Of a DNA stretch of 64,000 bases, positions 53,360-62,286 are shown in pieces. Below the pieces are notes generated by a model, which did not search any database, was not told the DNA's origin, and was given only the letters and a program-made list of their open reading frames with translations. The DNA comes from JAAXQD01 sp035529735 (GTDB lineage: Bacteria > Desulfobacterota > Desulfobacteria > Desulfobacterales > UBA11574), in the NCBI GenBank assembly GCA_035529735.1, contig DATKWE010000023.1, forward strand, positions 1 to 64,000, read 5' to 3'. The stretch's first letter is position 1; each line of letters opens with the position of its first letter. Both the position numbers and the translations under genes were made by a program.

Positions 53360-54370
53360 ATGAATTTTTCGTCAATTCCGAGACCGTTTAAAAAAAGCAA
53401 CGCCTATTATCTCTGGGTATGTGTCTTTATTCTGATCGTCTTGGGAATTACTTCATCTCTTTATTATTCTGCGCTTAAAATCGACTATGTATGGAGATGG
53501 TATAGAATTCCCCAATATTTTGTATATCATGATATCGTTGAAATCAAAGCGGATATAGCGGGAGAAATAGAATCTATCCAATTAAAAGACGAAAAAGCCG
53601 TTATCCGCGTAACCGGAGATGATGAAACCAAATCCTATACCGTTCCGACTTCGGATATTCGTGTATTTGAAGGCGATCTTATCTCTCCGGGGGATATACT
53701 GGCCACGTATAAAAAGTGGCGTATTGGTATTTTAATGGAAGGGCTGTGGCTGACCTTAAAGGTCAGCGTAATAGCGATTGTTTTTGGAATTTTCATTGGT
53801 CTGTTCACCGGCATTGCACGCATATCCTCCAACCCTGCATTAAAATGGTCTGCAATCACCTATATTGAGTTTATCCGAGGTTCTCCTCTGCTGGTACAAA
53901 TCTTTATCTGGTATTTTGTTTTGGGGACCCTGATCAATAATGTCCTCGCCATACAGGGAATCGCTCAGATTCCTCCACTGTGGTTCGGGGTCGCAGCCCT
54001 TGCCTTTTTTACAGGGGCGTATGTTGCGGAAATGGTACGGGCCGGCATCCAATCCATTCATTTCGGTCAAACTGAAGCCGCCCAATCTTTGGGCATGACC
54101 TATATTCAGTCTATGCGGTATATTATTCTGCCTCAGGCCCTGCGAAGAATCCTTCCCCCCCTTGCCGGTCAATTCATCAGCCTCATAAAAGATTCATCTT
54201 TGCTTGGTATTATTGCGATCCGGGAACTGACCAAGGCAACACGCGAAGTTATTACCACCAGCCTTCAACCGTTTGAACTCTGGTTTGTTTGTGCAATTTT
54301 ATATCTTATTTTGACCTTTTCCCTCTCCATGTTTGTACAATACCTGGAAAGGAGAACAGAGATTACCTGA
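53360..54370 (+). CDS. Polar amino-acid ABC permease 2 with extracytoplasmic insert
   Basis: A 336-aa paralogue of permease 1, same length and layout, including the roughly 80-residue strand-rich insert (IVEIKADIAGEIESIQ, AVIRVTGDDETKSYTVPTSDI, VFEGDLISPGDILATY) after the first helix. The core from KKWRIGILMEGLWLTLKVS onward is nearly identical to permease 1, while the insert has diverged. GAGGTGAACAG precedes the ATG. The two may form a heterodimer (inference). Confidence 0.88.
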   Translation: MNFSSIPRPFKKSNAYYLWVCVFILIVLGITSSLYYSALKIDYVWRWYRIPQYFVYHDIVEIKADIAGEIESIQLKDEKAVIRVTGDDETKSYTVPTSDIRVFEGDLISPGDILATYKKWRIGILMEGLWLTLKVSVIAIVFGIFIGLFTGIARISSNPALKWSAITYIEFIRGSPLLVQIFIWYFVLGTLINNVLAIQGIAQIPPLWFGVAALAFFTGAYVAEMVRAGIQSIHFGQTEAAQSLGMTYIQSMRYIILPQALRRILPPLAGQFISLIKDSSLLGIIAIRELTKATREVITTSLQPFELWFVCAILYLILTFSLSMFVQYLERRTEIT

Positions 54371-54482
54371 TCGTTTGTTTCGATTTACCCTAACATGGAT
54401 GGAGGCGTTGTTTACCACCCACGACCCCAATGGCGTCAAAACTCCATTGGAGGTTATCTGTTTTCGGTGATCATTCGAACCA

Positions 54483-54599
54483 TCAACTCCAGGAAAGCTG
54501 CCGGAAAGTATACGCCGCAAGAAACAGTGCAAAAAGGATTAAAACGATCCATTTTACAACAAACGCTATGATTGAGGTTTTTCTTTTTTCTTTGGGCAT
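54483..54599 (-). CDS. Putative 38-aa single-span membrane protein
   Basis: A short frame starting MPKEKRKTSIIAFVVKWIV, with a basic N-terminus and one hydrophobic span (about 9-30), ending RQLSWS. No strong ribosome site is present. It lies 26 bases after the 55-aa Cys-rich frame on the same strand. The basic-then-hydrophobic profile looks protein-like, but the call is tentative. Confidence 0.35.
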   Translation of the reverse strand: MPKEKRKTSIIAFVVKWIVLILFALFLAAYTFRQLSWS

Positions 54600-54625
54600 T
54601 TGAACATTCTATTTTTAAGGTCTTT

Positions 54626-54793
54626 TTATTTTTTCATGGAATATTCGGGCAACGCCGATGCCTTCTTCCTCGACTTCGGAAATTTCCTGAGACATTTTTT
54701 GTCTTCCCGAATAATTGCACAGACTTTCCGGTTATGAAGCTCTTTACAGTTATCGTGATTGTACAAAGGGCATTCTGGATATTGCTTAGACAT
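54626..54793 (-). CDS. Putative 55-aa Cys-rich small protein
   Basis: A frame starting MSKQYPECPLYNHDNCKELH, with cysteines at residues 8, 16, 25 and 34 spaced almost evenly, then a Lys/Arg-rich tail (LRKFPKSRKKA). The pattern C-x7-C-x8-C-x8-C suggests a metal site. The ribosome site is weak. I do not recognise the family. Confidence 0.45.
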   Translation of the reverse strand: MSKQYPECPLYNHDNCKELHNRKVCAIIREDKKCLRKFPKSRKKASALPEYSMKK

Positions 54794-54954
54794 TTCGATT
54801 CTTTTTGTCCATAAACCGGGTATTTATCCTAACATAGATAGACAACAGGGCCGGCATTAATAAAAATATTATTATTGGTTTATTCCCCATATAACGGGCC
54901 ATTCTGAAAGGCATTGGAAGCTGCATCCAAAGATTATGACAAAATTCCCCGATT

Positions 54955-54974
54955 GTTTACGATCAATCAGGGTT
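54955..54974. repeat. Dispersed 20-base motif, copy 3
   Basis: GTTTACGATCAATCAGGGTT, one change from copies at 15337 and 23182. It touches the stop codon of the glutaredoxin-thioredoxin reductase gene, as copy 2 does for the EI24 gene. Confidence 0.65.
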
Positions 54975-56250
54975 AAACATTAGGGTTTATTGTCTTTAAA
55001 AATTCTCGAATCATCAAAGCCGCACTTGCCCCCTCACCTGCGGCACTTGCCACTTGCTTGGTGCTCTTGTCTCGCACGTCCCCTGCAGCAAAAATCCCGG
55101 GTATACTCGTCTCCAATATGTGAGGGTCTCGATCATCATAACCCTTTGGCCGCTGACCACCATGCAGCAGGTCGTGGCCGGTTACCACAAAGCCCCATCG
55201 ATCCAGCCGAACCTGGCTTCTTTTAAGAAATCCGGTATTTGGGGTCAGTCCGATAAAGATAAAGGCACCGTTTACCGGCAATTCGTCTTCTGAACCGGTC
55301 TGATTGTTTATCAGCCGAAGTTTTTTAAGTTTAAAATCCTCCCCCACGAATGCTTTGACGTCCGTATTCCATCGCACATCAATTTTTGGGTTGCTGAAAA
55401 CGCTGTCCTGGATGATCTGGGTGGCTTTGAATCGATCACTTCGCACCAGTATGGTCACATGTTCTGCAAACTTGGTTAACAGCAAACTCTCTTCGGCAGC
55501 ACTGTTGCCGCCGCCGATGACTGCAACCTGCGCGCCGGTGTAAAAAGGGCCGTCACACGTAGCACAAAAATGCACCCCGGCGCCAAGATATTCATTTTCG
55601 CCGGGAACGTTCAGGCGCATATAACGACTTCCTGTTGTAATCAACACAGCCCGAGCGCTATACGTTTGGCCGTCTCCGGTTTTTACACAGTGATAATTGT
55701 GGTGCTGGTAGAGTTCTACGACCTCTTGGGCCTGCAACAACTCGACGCCGAATCGTTCGGCTTGCAGACGTAATCGCCGGGAGAATTCGATACCGGCCAC
55801 GCCGTCCGGAAATCCGGGCATGTTATCCAGCTTTTCCGTGCCGGCAGCTTGTCCGCCGAAGGCTGCACGTTCAATAACCAGCGTGTCGATGTATTCACGC
55901 CCCGTGTACAGCGCTGCGGTTAAACCCGCAGGTCCACCTCCCAGAACGATCAAATCATAATGACTGCGACTGGCGGAGGTCTTTAATCCCAGTTTGGCCG
56001 CAAGTTCGGCGTTGCTGGGCTCCACCAGAAAAGACCCGTCAGCAAAGACAATGGTGGGGATAATGCGCTTTCCCTTGTTGGTCTCCATCACGAATTCTTC
56101 GGCCGCTTTGTCCGTTTCAATATCGATCCAGCTGTAGGGGATCTGGTGCTCGCCCAGAAACTGTTTGCTCTGCCGGCAATCCGGACACCAGTGGGCGCCG
56201 TAAACCGTAATCTCGGATTTTGGCATGATAGACCGCTTTGATTTCTTCAC
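54973..56250 (-). CDS. Glutaredoxin-thioredoxin reductase fusion protein
   Basis: A roughly 425-aa cytoplasmic redox enzyme. Residues about 10-90 are a glutaredoxin-like domain with active-site CPDC in YGAHWCPDCRQSKQFLG. Residues about 105-425 are a thioredoxin reductase-like FAD/NAD(P) enzyme: GGGPAGLTAALYTGRE, redox pair CATCDG, GGGNSAAEESLLL, and the FAD-closing GIFAAGDVRDK. The GTG at 56250 has GGAAGG 4-6 bases upstream; ATG codons at 56262 and 56226 are alternatives. Fusion lets the reductase pass electrons to its own glutaredoxin (inference). Repeats flank it on both sides. Confidence 0.85.
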   Translation of the reverse strand: MKKSKRSIMPKSEITVYGAHWCPDCRQSKQFLGEHQIPYSWIDIETDKAAEEFVMETNKGKRIIPTIVFADGSFLVEPSNAELAAKLGLKTSASRSHYDLIVLGGGPAGLTAALYTGREYIDTLVIERAAFGGQAAGTEKLDNMPGFPDGVAGIEFSRRLRLQAERFGVELLQAQEVVELYQHHNYHCVKTGDGQTYSARAVLITTGSRYMRLNVPGENEYLGAGVHFCATCDGPFYTGAQVAVIGGGNSAAEESLLLTKFAEHVTILVRSDRFKATQIIQDSVFSNPKIDVRWNTDVKAFVGEDFKLKKLRLINNQTGSEDELPVNGAFIFIGLTPNTGFLKRSQVRLDRWGFVVTGHDLLHGGQRPKGYDDRDPHILETSIPGIFAAGDVRDKSTKQVASAAGEGASAALMIREFLKTINPNV

Positions 56251-56270
56251 GTATCCTTCCATTTTTTTCT

Positions 56271-56310
56271 ATTGAAGCTCCCGAAGTCCCGCAAGTGGGA
56301 TTTCCACTGC
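56271..56310. repeat. Dispersed GAAGCTCC repeat, copy before the RND genes
   Basis: ATTGAAGCTCCCGAAGTCCC begins a 40-base block matching 23135-23174. Confidence 0.6.
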
Positions 56311-56393
56311 GTTCCAACACCCTGCGGGGAATGTTCTGCCTTGCGGCAGTGCTTCGCAGCGCATGTAAGAAAATTAATCCATTTTAATATTCC

Positions 56394-56449
56394 CTCGCCC
56401 GGTTAAATGCCGCTTTGCGGCCCTCCTCCGGAGAATTTAACCGGGCGAG
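56394..56449 (-). repeat. 15-bp perfect inverted repeat after the RND pump gene
   Basis: CTCGCCCGGTTAAAT (56394-56408) is exactly inverted at 56435-56449. The loop has nested stems CCGC-TTT-GCGG and CTCC-GGAG. It follows the pump stop codon by 10 bases. No T-run follows on minus, so it is a stabilising hairpin or repeat more than a terminator. Confidence 0.65.
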
Positions 56450-56459
56450 TTGTTCCAGT

Positions 56460-59400
56460 TCAAACCTTGCCGTCGGGCACGAATCTCATTCTGAACAATT
56501 GACGGATATCTTCAATAATAAGGTAAAAAGACGGCACCAGAACCAGCGTAATCACGGTTGCGAACAGAATGCCGTATCCTAAAGAAAGGGCCATGGGAAT
56601 CAAATACCGGGCCTGGCGGGATGTTTCAAAGATCATCGGCGACAAGCCACCGAAAGTGGTCAGGGTTGTCAAAATGATCGGCCGAAAACGGTGAATACCG
56701 GCCTGATGAACCGCGTCGCGCCGGCTCATTCCGACCCGCTCCTTGCGGTTGGCAAAATCGATCAGCACCAGCGAATCATTGACCACCACCCCGGAAAGCG
56801 CCACCACGCCGAACATACTGAGCACGCTCAGACTGTAGCCCATGATCAGATGCCCGATCACTGCCCCTACGATGCCGAAAGGAATGGCCGACATAATGAT
56901 CAAAGGCTGGATATAGCTGTTCAGTGGAACGGCCAGCATGGCAAAAATAACCACAAGTGCCACCAAAAGTCCTCGCATCAGGCTCTGCATGCTTTCCCGC
57001 CGGTCGGCCTGCCGGCCCTCAAAACTATAAGTCAGGCCGGGATATTTGTTTTGCAATGCCGGCAGGGTTTCAGATTTAAGCGGCTGCAAAACCATACCCG
57101 CCTTGCTTCTGGGCCGAACGTCGGCTTCTACCGTTACGATCCGGCGGCCGTTCCGACGATTGATATCGGTATAGGCCCGCCCCCGGTGTATGGTGACGGC
57201 AGATCGCAATGGAATTTCATTACCGGCCGGCGTCCGCAATATCATTTCTTCAAGATTGTACTCGGAAATCCGTTCGTCCTTGGGGAGTCTGACCATGACT
57301 TTGACTTCATTGCGCCCCCGCTGCTGCCGCAGGGCCTCGGCACCGTAGTAAGCATGCCGGACCTGTCTGGCCACTTCCCTGGATCTTAATCCAAGACTGC
57401 GGGCTTCCGGCTTGATCTGAAAATCGATCTGTTGTTTGCCGGGCGCAAAACCATCATCGATATCTTTTGCATTCGGATAATAACTTAGAGCCTCGGCAAC
57501 CTCAACAGCGGCTTTTTCCAATACGCCAATATCTTTGTGACTGAGTTCTACGGTAATGGCGGCCCCGCGGCCGGGACCACCGGCATCGGATTCAAATAAA
57601 ATTGATTCCAATCCTGGAATAACCCCCACCCGTTCCCGCCAGCGTTCCGTTATTTGCGCCGTCGACACCGGGCGTTTGTTCGGCGGCGTCAGGTAAATAC
57701 GGACTTCGGCCTTGTTATCATTGATATTGGCGAAAATTCCTTCCATGAGTGTTTTTCCACCATTTTCAGCGACAACCTCCTGGGCCGCTTTGACCAGCAT
57801 CTGCTGCACCTTTTCGGTTTTTTGAAAGGCGGTCCCGAACGGCAGTGTGGCCGTCACCATGGCATAATCGGATTCGATCTTTGGAAAAAGCTCAAATCCC
57901 ATACGCCCGCTCTTCACATACCCGGCCACAATCAGCAAAACAGCAATACCCAAAGATGTCGTCACATATCGCCAGCGCAGGGCCAATCCCAACAATGGAC
58001 CGTATCTCCGATTAACAAATCGGACAAAGGCGTTGCTGAATCTTTGCTGCCAAGCATGCATCCAGCCGAAAATCCCTTGACGCAACGGTTTCTGATGGCC
58101 GACATGGGCAGGAAGAATCAAAAAGCATTCGATCAGCGAAATCGCAAATACACTGATCACGACCACTGGAATTTGCTTGAAAACCTTTCCTAAAATTCCG
58201 GGAATGAAAAACATGGGAACAAAAGCCACCATGTTGGTTAATACGCTAAAAGTCACCGGCATGGCCATTTCTCTGGTCCCTGAGACGGCGGCGTTGAACC
58301 AGGAAATACCGCTCTGGTGCTGATGATAGACGTTTTCCCCAACCACGATGGCATCGTCCACCACGATGCCGAGGGTGACAATAAACGCAAACATGGAGAC
58401 CATGTTGATGCTGACACCCATGGCCGACAAAACTAAAAGGGACCCCAGAAAAGAGATGGGAATACCGAGCGCCACCCAGAAAGCCAGCCGGATCTCCAGA
58501 AACAATGCCAGTAAGATAAACACCAGCCCCAGGCCCATACATCCGTTTTTGATCAACAGCCCCATTCGCTGCCGATAGACATCCGACCGGTCATTGCGAA
58601 GAACAACCGCCAAACCTGGGGGCAGCTCCTGGTTTACCGCCTCTACCACCTGTTTTGCGGCATTGGATACCGAAACCGGGGTTTGATCACCGACCCGGTA
58701 GACATCGATCATCACGGTGGGCTTGCCGTTGTATGTGGCGGCATTGTCTGTTTCTTCGAATCCGTCCTTAATATCGGCGATATCTTCAAGCAGGACCTGG
58801 GTTCCGTCGTTGGCCGTAATAATTGGAATCTTACCGAATTCATGCCCGTAATCCTTACGCTCCTTAACGCGGACAAGGATGTCGCCCCCGGGGGTTTTTA
58901 CGGCGCCGCCGGGAAGCTCAACGGACGTCCTGCCGATCCGTTGGGCAATCTCCTCTAGAGTAAGGTTATAAGTCCGTAATTTGTCCTGGGAGATTTCGAC
59001 GCTGATTTCATAATTTCGAACCCCTACCAGCTCAACCTGGGTGATATCCGGATCCTGAAGTAACCGATCCCGCAAATACTCGGCATATTCACGCAAAACC
59101 CCCTCGCTTTGATCGCCGTAAAGCGCCAGTGACACCACATAACGCTTTCTGGAAACAATCACCACCTGTGGCTTTTCTGCTTCTTCGGGGAAAGACGTAA
59201 TCCGATCCACTTCACTCTGGATGTCCTGACCCAGCTTTTGCAGATTTTCGCCTTCGATCATCTCTACGGTCACCGTACCAACACCCTCTTTGGCAGATGC
59301 CCGGACTTCATTGACACCTTCCAAGCCTTGTACGGCTTCCTCTATGGCAAATATGATACCCCTCTCCACTTCCTGGGGGCTGGCACCGGGATAGGGAACG

Positions 59401-59591
59401 GTGATTTGGACCAGATCCAGTTCAAAGTAAGGAAAGACTTCCTTTTTGATGCGGTAGCCCAAAAAGAATCCTCCCACCAGGAGCACCAGCATGAGAAGGT
59501 TGGCTGTCACGGAATGACCGGCCATCCAGGCAATGGGCCCTTTTTTTTTGGAATCATCTTGCGGAAGGCTTTTCATACTAAGAATTTCCAT
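56460..59591 (-). CDS. RND multidrug efflux pump, AcrB/MexF family
   Basis: A 1043-aa inner-membrane proton antiporter with 12 helices and two large periplasmic loops. The N-terminus (GHSVTANLLMLVLLVGGFFLG), PYPGASPQEVERGI, the fourth-helix GIVVDDAIVVGENVYHQ with paired Asp near residue 410 for proton relay, and the second-half GVVALSGVVVNDSLVLIDF are RND hallmarks. The loops are of the HAE1-like/unclassified type rather than classic AcrB. It overlaps the adaptor gene by 14 bases. Confidence 0.93.
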   Translation of the reverse strand: MEILSMKSLPQDDSKKKGPIAWMAGHSVTANLLMLVLLVGGFFLGYRIKKEVFPYFELDLVQITVPYPGASPQEVERGIIFAIEEAVQGLEGVNEVRASAKEGVGTVTVEMIEGENLQKLGQDIQSEVDRITSFPEEAEKPQVVIVSRKRYVVSLALYGDQSEGVLREYAEYLRDRLLQDPDITQVELVGVRNYEISVEISQDKLRTYNLTLEEIAQRIGRTSVELPGGAVKTPGGDILVRVKERKDYGHEFGKIPIITANDGTQVLLEDIADIKDGFEETDNAATYNGKPTVMIDVYRVGDQTPVSVSNAAKQVVEAVNQELPPGLAVVLRNDRSDVYRQRMGLLIKNGCMGLGLVFILLALFLEIRLAFWVALGIPISFLGSLLVLSAMGVSINMVSMFAFIVTLGIVVDDAIVVGENVYHQHQSGISWFNAAVSGTREMAMPVTFSVLTNMVAFVPMFFIPGILGKVFKQIPVVVISVFAISLIECFLILPAHVGHQKPLRQGIFGWMHAWQQRFSNAFVRFVNRRYGPLLGLALRWRYVTTSLGIAVLLIVAGYVKSGRMGFELFPKIESDYAMVTATLPFGTAFQKTEKVQQMLVKAAQEVVAENGGKTLMEGIFANINDNKAEVRIYLTPPNKRPVSTAQITERWRERVGVIPGLESILFESDAGGPGRGAAITVELSHKDIGVLEKAAVEVAEALSYYPNAKDIDDGFAPGKQQIDFQIKPEARSLGLRSREVARQVRHAYYGAEALRQQRGRNEVKVMVRLPKDERISEYNLEEMILRTPAGNEIPLRSAVTIHRGRAYTDINRRNGRRIVTVEADVRPRSKAGMVLQPLKSETLPALQNKYPGLTYSFEGRQADRRESMQSLMRGLLVALVVIFAMLAVPLNSYIQPLIIMSAIPFGIVGAVIGHLIMGYSLSVLSMFGVVALSGVVVNDSLVLIDFANRKERVGMSRRDAVHQAGIHRFRPIILTTLTTFGGLSPMIFETSRQARYLIPMALSLGYGILFATVITLVLVPSFYLIIEDIRQLFRMRFVPDGKV

Positions 59592-60861
59592 CCTTTACTG
59601 CTTTTTCTCTCACAGGTCGGTCGCTCTTCATTTCAGATTTCAATGTATCGACTCGCACTGTCATTCCTTCCACAGGTGCAGGCAAATCCGAAACGATCAA
59701 CTGTTCTCCGGGTTTCAGGCCGTCTTGCAGCAGGACGACGTCGGCATCACGCCAGACCGGACGTACCTTTCGAATTTCCAATGTTTGGTTTTCACCGACG
59801 ATCCAGATACTTGAATTATCTTTCAAGGCCGACCGCGGAATTTGAAATACGTTGTCAAGTCTGCGGCCCAGGATTTTTACCCTGACATACTCGCCGATTA
59901 AAAGGGGTGTGCGATCCTGATTGGAAGAGTTGAAGCCGAGCGGATCAGAAACCTCCACCAGGATCCGGGCCATTCGCCCTTCGGTTGCCAGATCCCCCAT
60001 CAACCGGATAACCGTCCCGCTGCATTCATGACCCCGGCCATAAATGATTCGGGCTTTGGAACCGGAATCGCCGGCTTGAACCGGAACGTCAATCCATTCG
60101 AGGCGATCCACCGGTAAGGATGTCTGGACTCTGTAAGCATCGGTGCCCACCAGTTCGGCCAGCGGTTCCTGGAGTGTTACCTGGGAGCCGCGATCCACTG
60201 ACTTGGAACGCACCATGGCATTGAAAGGCACCGTGATATGGGTTCGCTCAAGATCAAGCATTGCCGCTTTTAGTTCGGCCTCTGCTGCCGACAGATCTGC
60301 TCTGACCTTGTTTAGGTGGGGCTGGCGTAGCGCCAGTTCCTTTTCCATATCCTGCGCCGGTTTGCCCTGGTTTAAAAGCTCCCATTCTCGCTTGGCCACT
60401 ACTTGATGCCCCAACTCCAGTTTCAGGGCAAACTCGGCATCGGTCACTGTACTTCGCTTTCGAGCCAGAGCCAGCTCGTAATCTTGAGGATCGATCTGGA
60501 TAACTCTCATGTCCTTTTTTAAAAACCCGCCTTCCGTGAATTCAGGATGAATCTCTACAATTTCTCCGGACACACGGGATTTTAGCACCATTTCCCGGGC
60601 AGGAATAACGGTTCCCATGGCTGTTACGATAATCTGATAGCTGGAAGGTTTTACCGTTTGAATCAGAACAGTCGGACTCAGCTTAACGGGCGGTCGTTTC
60701 CGGGTTCGGGGCGCACTGTTTTTCAGGTAAGATGCTGCACCTATACCGGCACTGAGTATAACAAGGGATAGGACAATTCTGATGATGGGTCGTGGACTTC
60801 TGGCAGGGTTCGGCTGTTTCTCCGGCAACATATTGTTTTGCTTATTATCTCCCATTTTCAT
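59578..60861 (-). CDS. RND efflux periplasmic adaptor (HlyD/MFP family)
   Basis: A 427-aa membrane-fusion protein with one N-terminal anchor helix (about 25-45). The lipoyl halves are visible as EMVLKSRVSGEIVEIHPEFTEGGFLKKDMRVIQID (about 90-125) and THITVPFNAMVRSKSVDRGSQV (about 205-225), separated by a helical hairpin. The C-terminal strand domain ends with LKPGEQLIVSDLPAPVEGMTVRV. It joins the pump to the outer-membrane factor. Confidence 0.9.
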   Translation of the reverse strand: MKMGDNKQNNMLPEKQPNPARSPRPIIRIVLSLVILSAGIGAASYLKNSAPRTRKRPPVKLSPTVLIQTVKPSSYQIIVTAMGTVIPAREMVLKSRVSGEIVEIHPEFTEGGFLKKDMRVIQIDPQDYELALARKRSTVTDAEFALKLELGHQVVAKREWELLNQGKPAQDMEKELALRQPHLNKVRADLSAAEAELKAAMLDLERTHITVPFNAMVRSKSVDRGSQVTLQEPLAELVGTDAYRVQTSLPVDRLEWIDVPVQAGDSGSKARIIYGRGHECSGTVIRLMGDLATEGRMARILVEVSDPLGFNSSNQDRTPLLIGEYVRVKILGRRLDNVFQIPRSALKDNSSIWIVGENQTLEIRKVRPVWRDADVVLLQDGLKPGEQLIVSDLPAPVEGMTVRVDTLKSEMKSDRPVREKAVKDGNS

Positions 60862-60888
60862 TCCTGTTAGTTTTTTAAACTTTATTCC

Positions 60889-62286
60889 TCAAGGGGTCAG
60901 CGATTCCGTCCATGTTCCGCCCAGGGCTCGATAGAGACTGATGCGTGCATTCAGAAGGTTTGTTCGCTGCCGGATTAAATCCCTCTCAAGCCGCTGAACC
61001 GCCAATAATTGGGTCAGTACCGGCAGGTAATCGGTAAGCCCGTTACGATAGCGAACCCCTGCCTCCTCGAGGGCCTTGCGCGCTGCAGCCTCAACCTTTT
61101 CGAGCCCTCTGATGTGTTCCCGTTGCTTGGACTCGTTGACGAGCGCATTTTCAACTTCTTTTATGGCCGTTAAAACCGCTTGTCGGTATGCGGACAAATT
61201 TTCATCCACAAGCGCCTGCCTGCGGTCCACTTCCGCTGCCCGCCGATTTCCATCGAATATCGGTGCCGTCAAATTGCCCGCCAGGTTGAGGAGCCAGTTA
61301 TCGAAAAGCACGTCCATATCGCCTTTCCCGTATTGGGCTCCGGCAGTCAGGCGGATTGCCGGCAGGCGATTTGCCCGAGCGGCCGCCACTTGCCATTCTG
61401 CCGCCTTCAGACGCATTCCGGCCCTTCGCAAATCCGGACGTGATGAGAGGAGATCGGCAGGCAGTCCGGTTGCCGGGATTTCGGTCGGTTCAGGCAAGCC
61501 GACCCGGCCGACTTTCAATTCAGCCTGTGGCGATTTTCCCAGCAAAAGCGCCAGTTCATGTCTCAGCACCTGTTCTTCGGCCTCAACCAGTGGGATTTCA
61601 GCCCTGATGTCTTCAACAAACTGTTTTTGTTGATAAACATCAAGGGCCGACACCATAGACATTCGAAATCTTAGCTCAATAAGCTCCAGGTATGTCAGGT
61701 TGACTCGAAGCTGATGTTCCAAAAGCCGTTTTTGCATCTGCTGGGAAATAATGAATGTCCAGCGCCGGGCAACCTCGGCCGCCAGTGTCATGGCCGCCGT
61801 ATTCACTTCCTCCCGGGCGGCGGTCACATCCAGCAAGGCGGCTTCCCGATCGGACCGGATCCGTCCCCAGAGATCCAGTTCATAGCTGCTGATAAGACCC
61901 AGAGAATAGTCATCGCTCGATTCGGTTTTCTGAGATCCGTTGTCTGATCTTCGACGCTCATAAAAAGCATCGGCGGTGCCGGTCAGGTCCGGATAAAGTG
62001 CCGCACCGACCTGAACGGCCAATGACCGCGCTTGATTGAGGCGCGACCAGGCTTCTTTCAGGGTCAAATTGTCGGCCAAGGCTTCTTCGATCAGTCCGGT
62101 AAGTTCGGAATCATGGAATTCTTCCCACCACCGCCCCAACGGCTCGGTTTCCTTGGAATAAAGAGAAAAAGTTTCCGGAAGTTCACCGGCCGGCGACTGT
62201 CTTATCTGAGGTCTGAACGGATTGCAGGCTGTAAACAGAAGCAAGATGACCGTCAAACCGATAAATTCATTTATCCGATTCTTCAT
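60889..62286 (-). CDS. RND efflux outer-membrane lipoprotein (NodT/OprM type)
   Basis: A 465-aa outer-membrane channel protein. The signal peptide ends in a lipobox with Cys near residue 21 (LLLFTACNPF). SRLNQARSLAVQVGAALYPDLTGTADAF, SSYELDLWGRIRS and the second repeat TAGAQYGKGDMDVLFDNWLLNLAGNLTAPIFDGNRR are OprM/NodT signatures. First gene of the operon channel-adaptor-pump, with a 27-base gap to the adaptor gene. Confidence 0.92.
   Translation of the reverse strand: MKNRINEFIGLTVILLLFTACNPFRPQIRQSPAGELPETFSLYSKETEPLGRWWEEFHDSELTGLIEEALADNLTLKEAWSRLNQARSLAVQVGAALYPDLTGTADAFYERRRSDNGSQKTESSDDYSLGLISSYELDLWGRIRSDREAALLDVTAAREEVNTAAMTLAAEVARRWTFIISQQMQKRLLEHQLRVNLTYLELIELRFRMSMVSALDVYQQKQFVEDIRAEIPLVEAEEQVLRHELALLLGKSPQAELKVGRVGLPEPTEIPATGLPADLLSSRPDLRRAGMRLKAAEWQVAAARANRLPAIRLTAGAQYGKGDMDVLFDNWLLNLAGNLTAPIFDGNRRAAEVDRRQALVDENLSAYRQAVLTAIKEVENALVNESKQREHIRGLEKVEAAARKALEEAGVRYRNGLTDYLPVLTQLLAVQRLERDLIRQRTNLLNARISLYRALGGTWTESLTP

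Noticed and set aside
59238..59885. 215-aa open frame on plus
   Set aside because: Antisense to the RND pump and adaptor genes and low in protein-like pattern.
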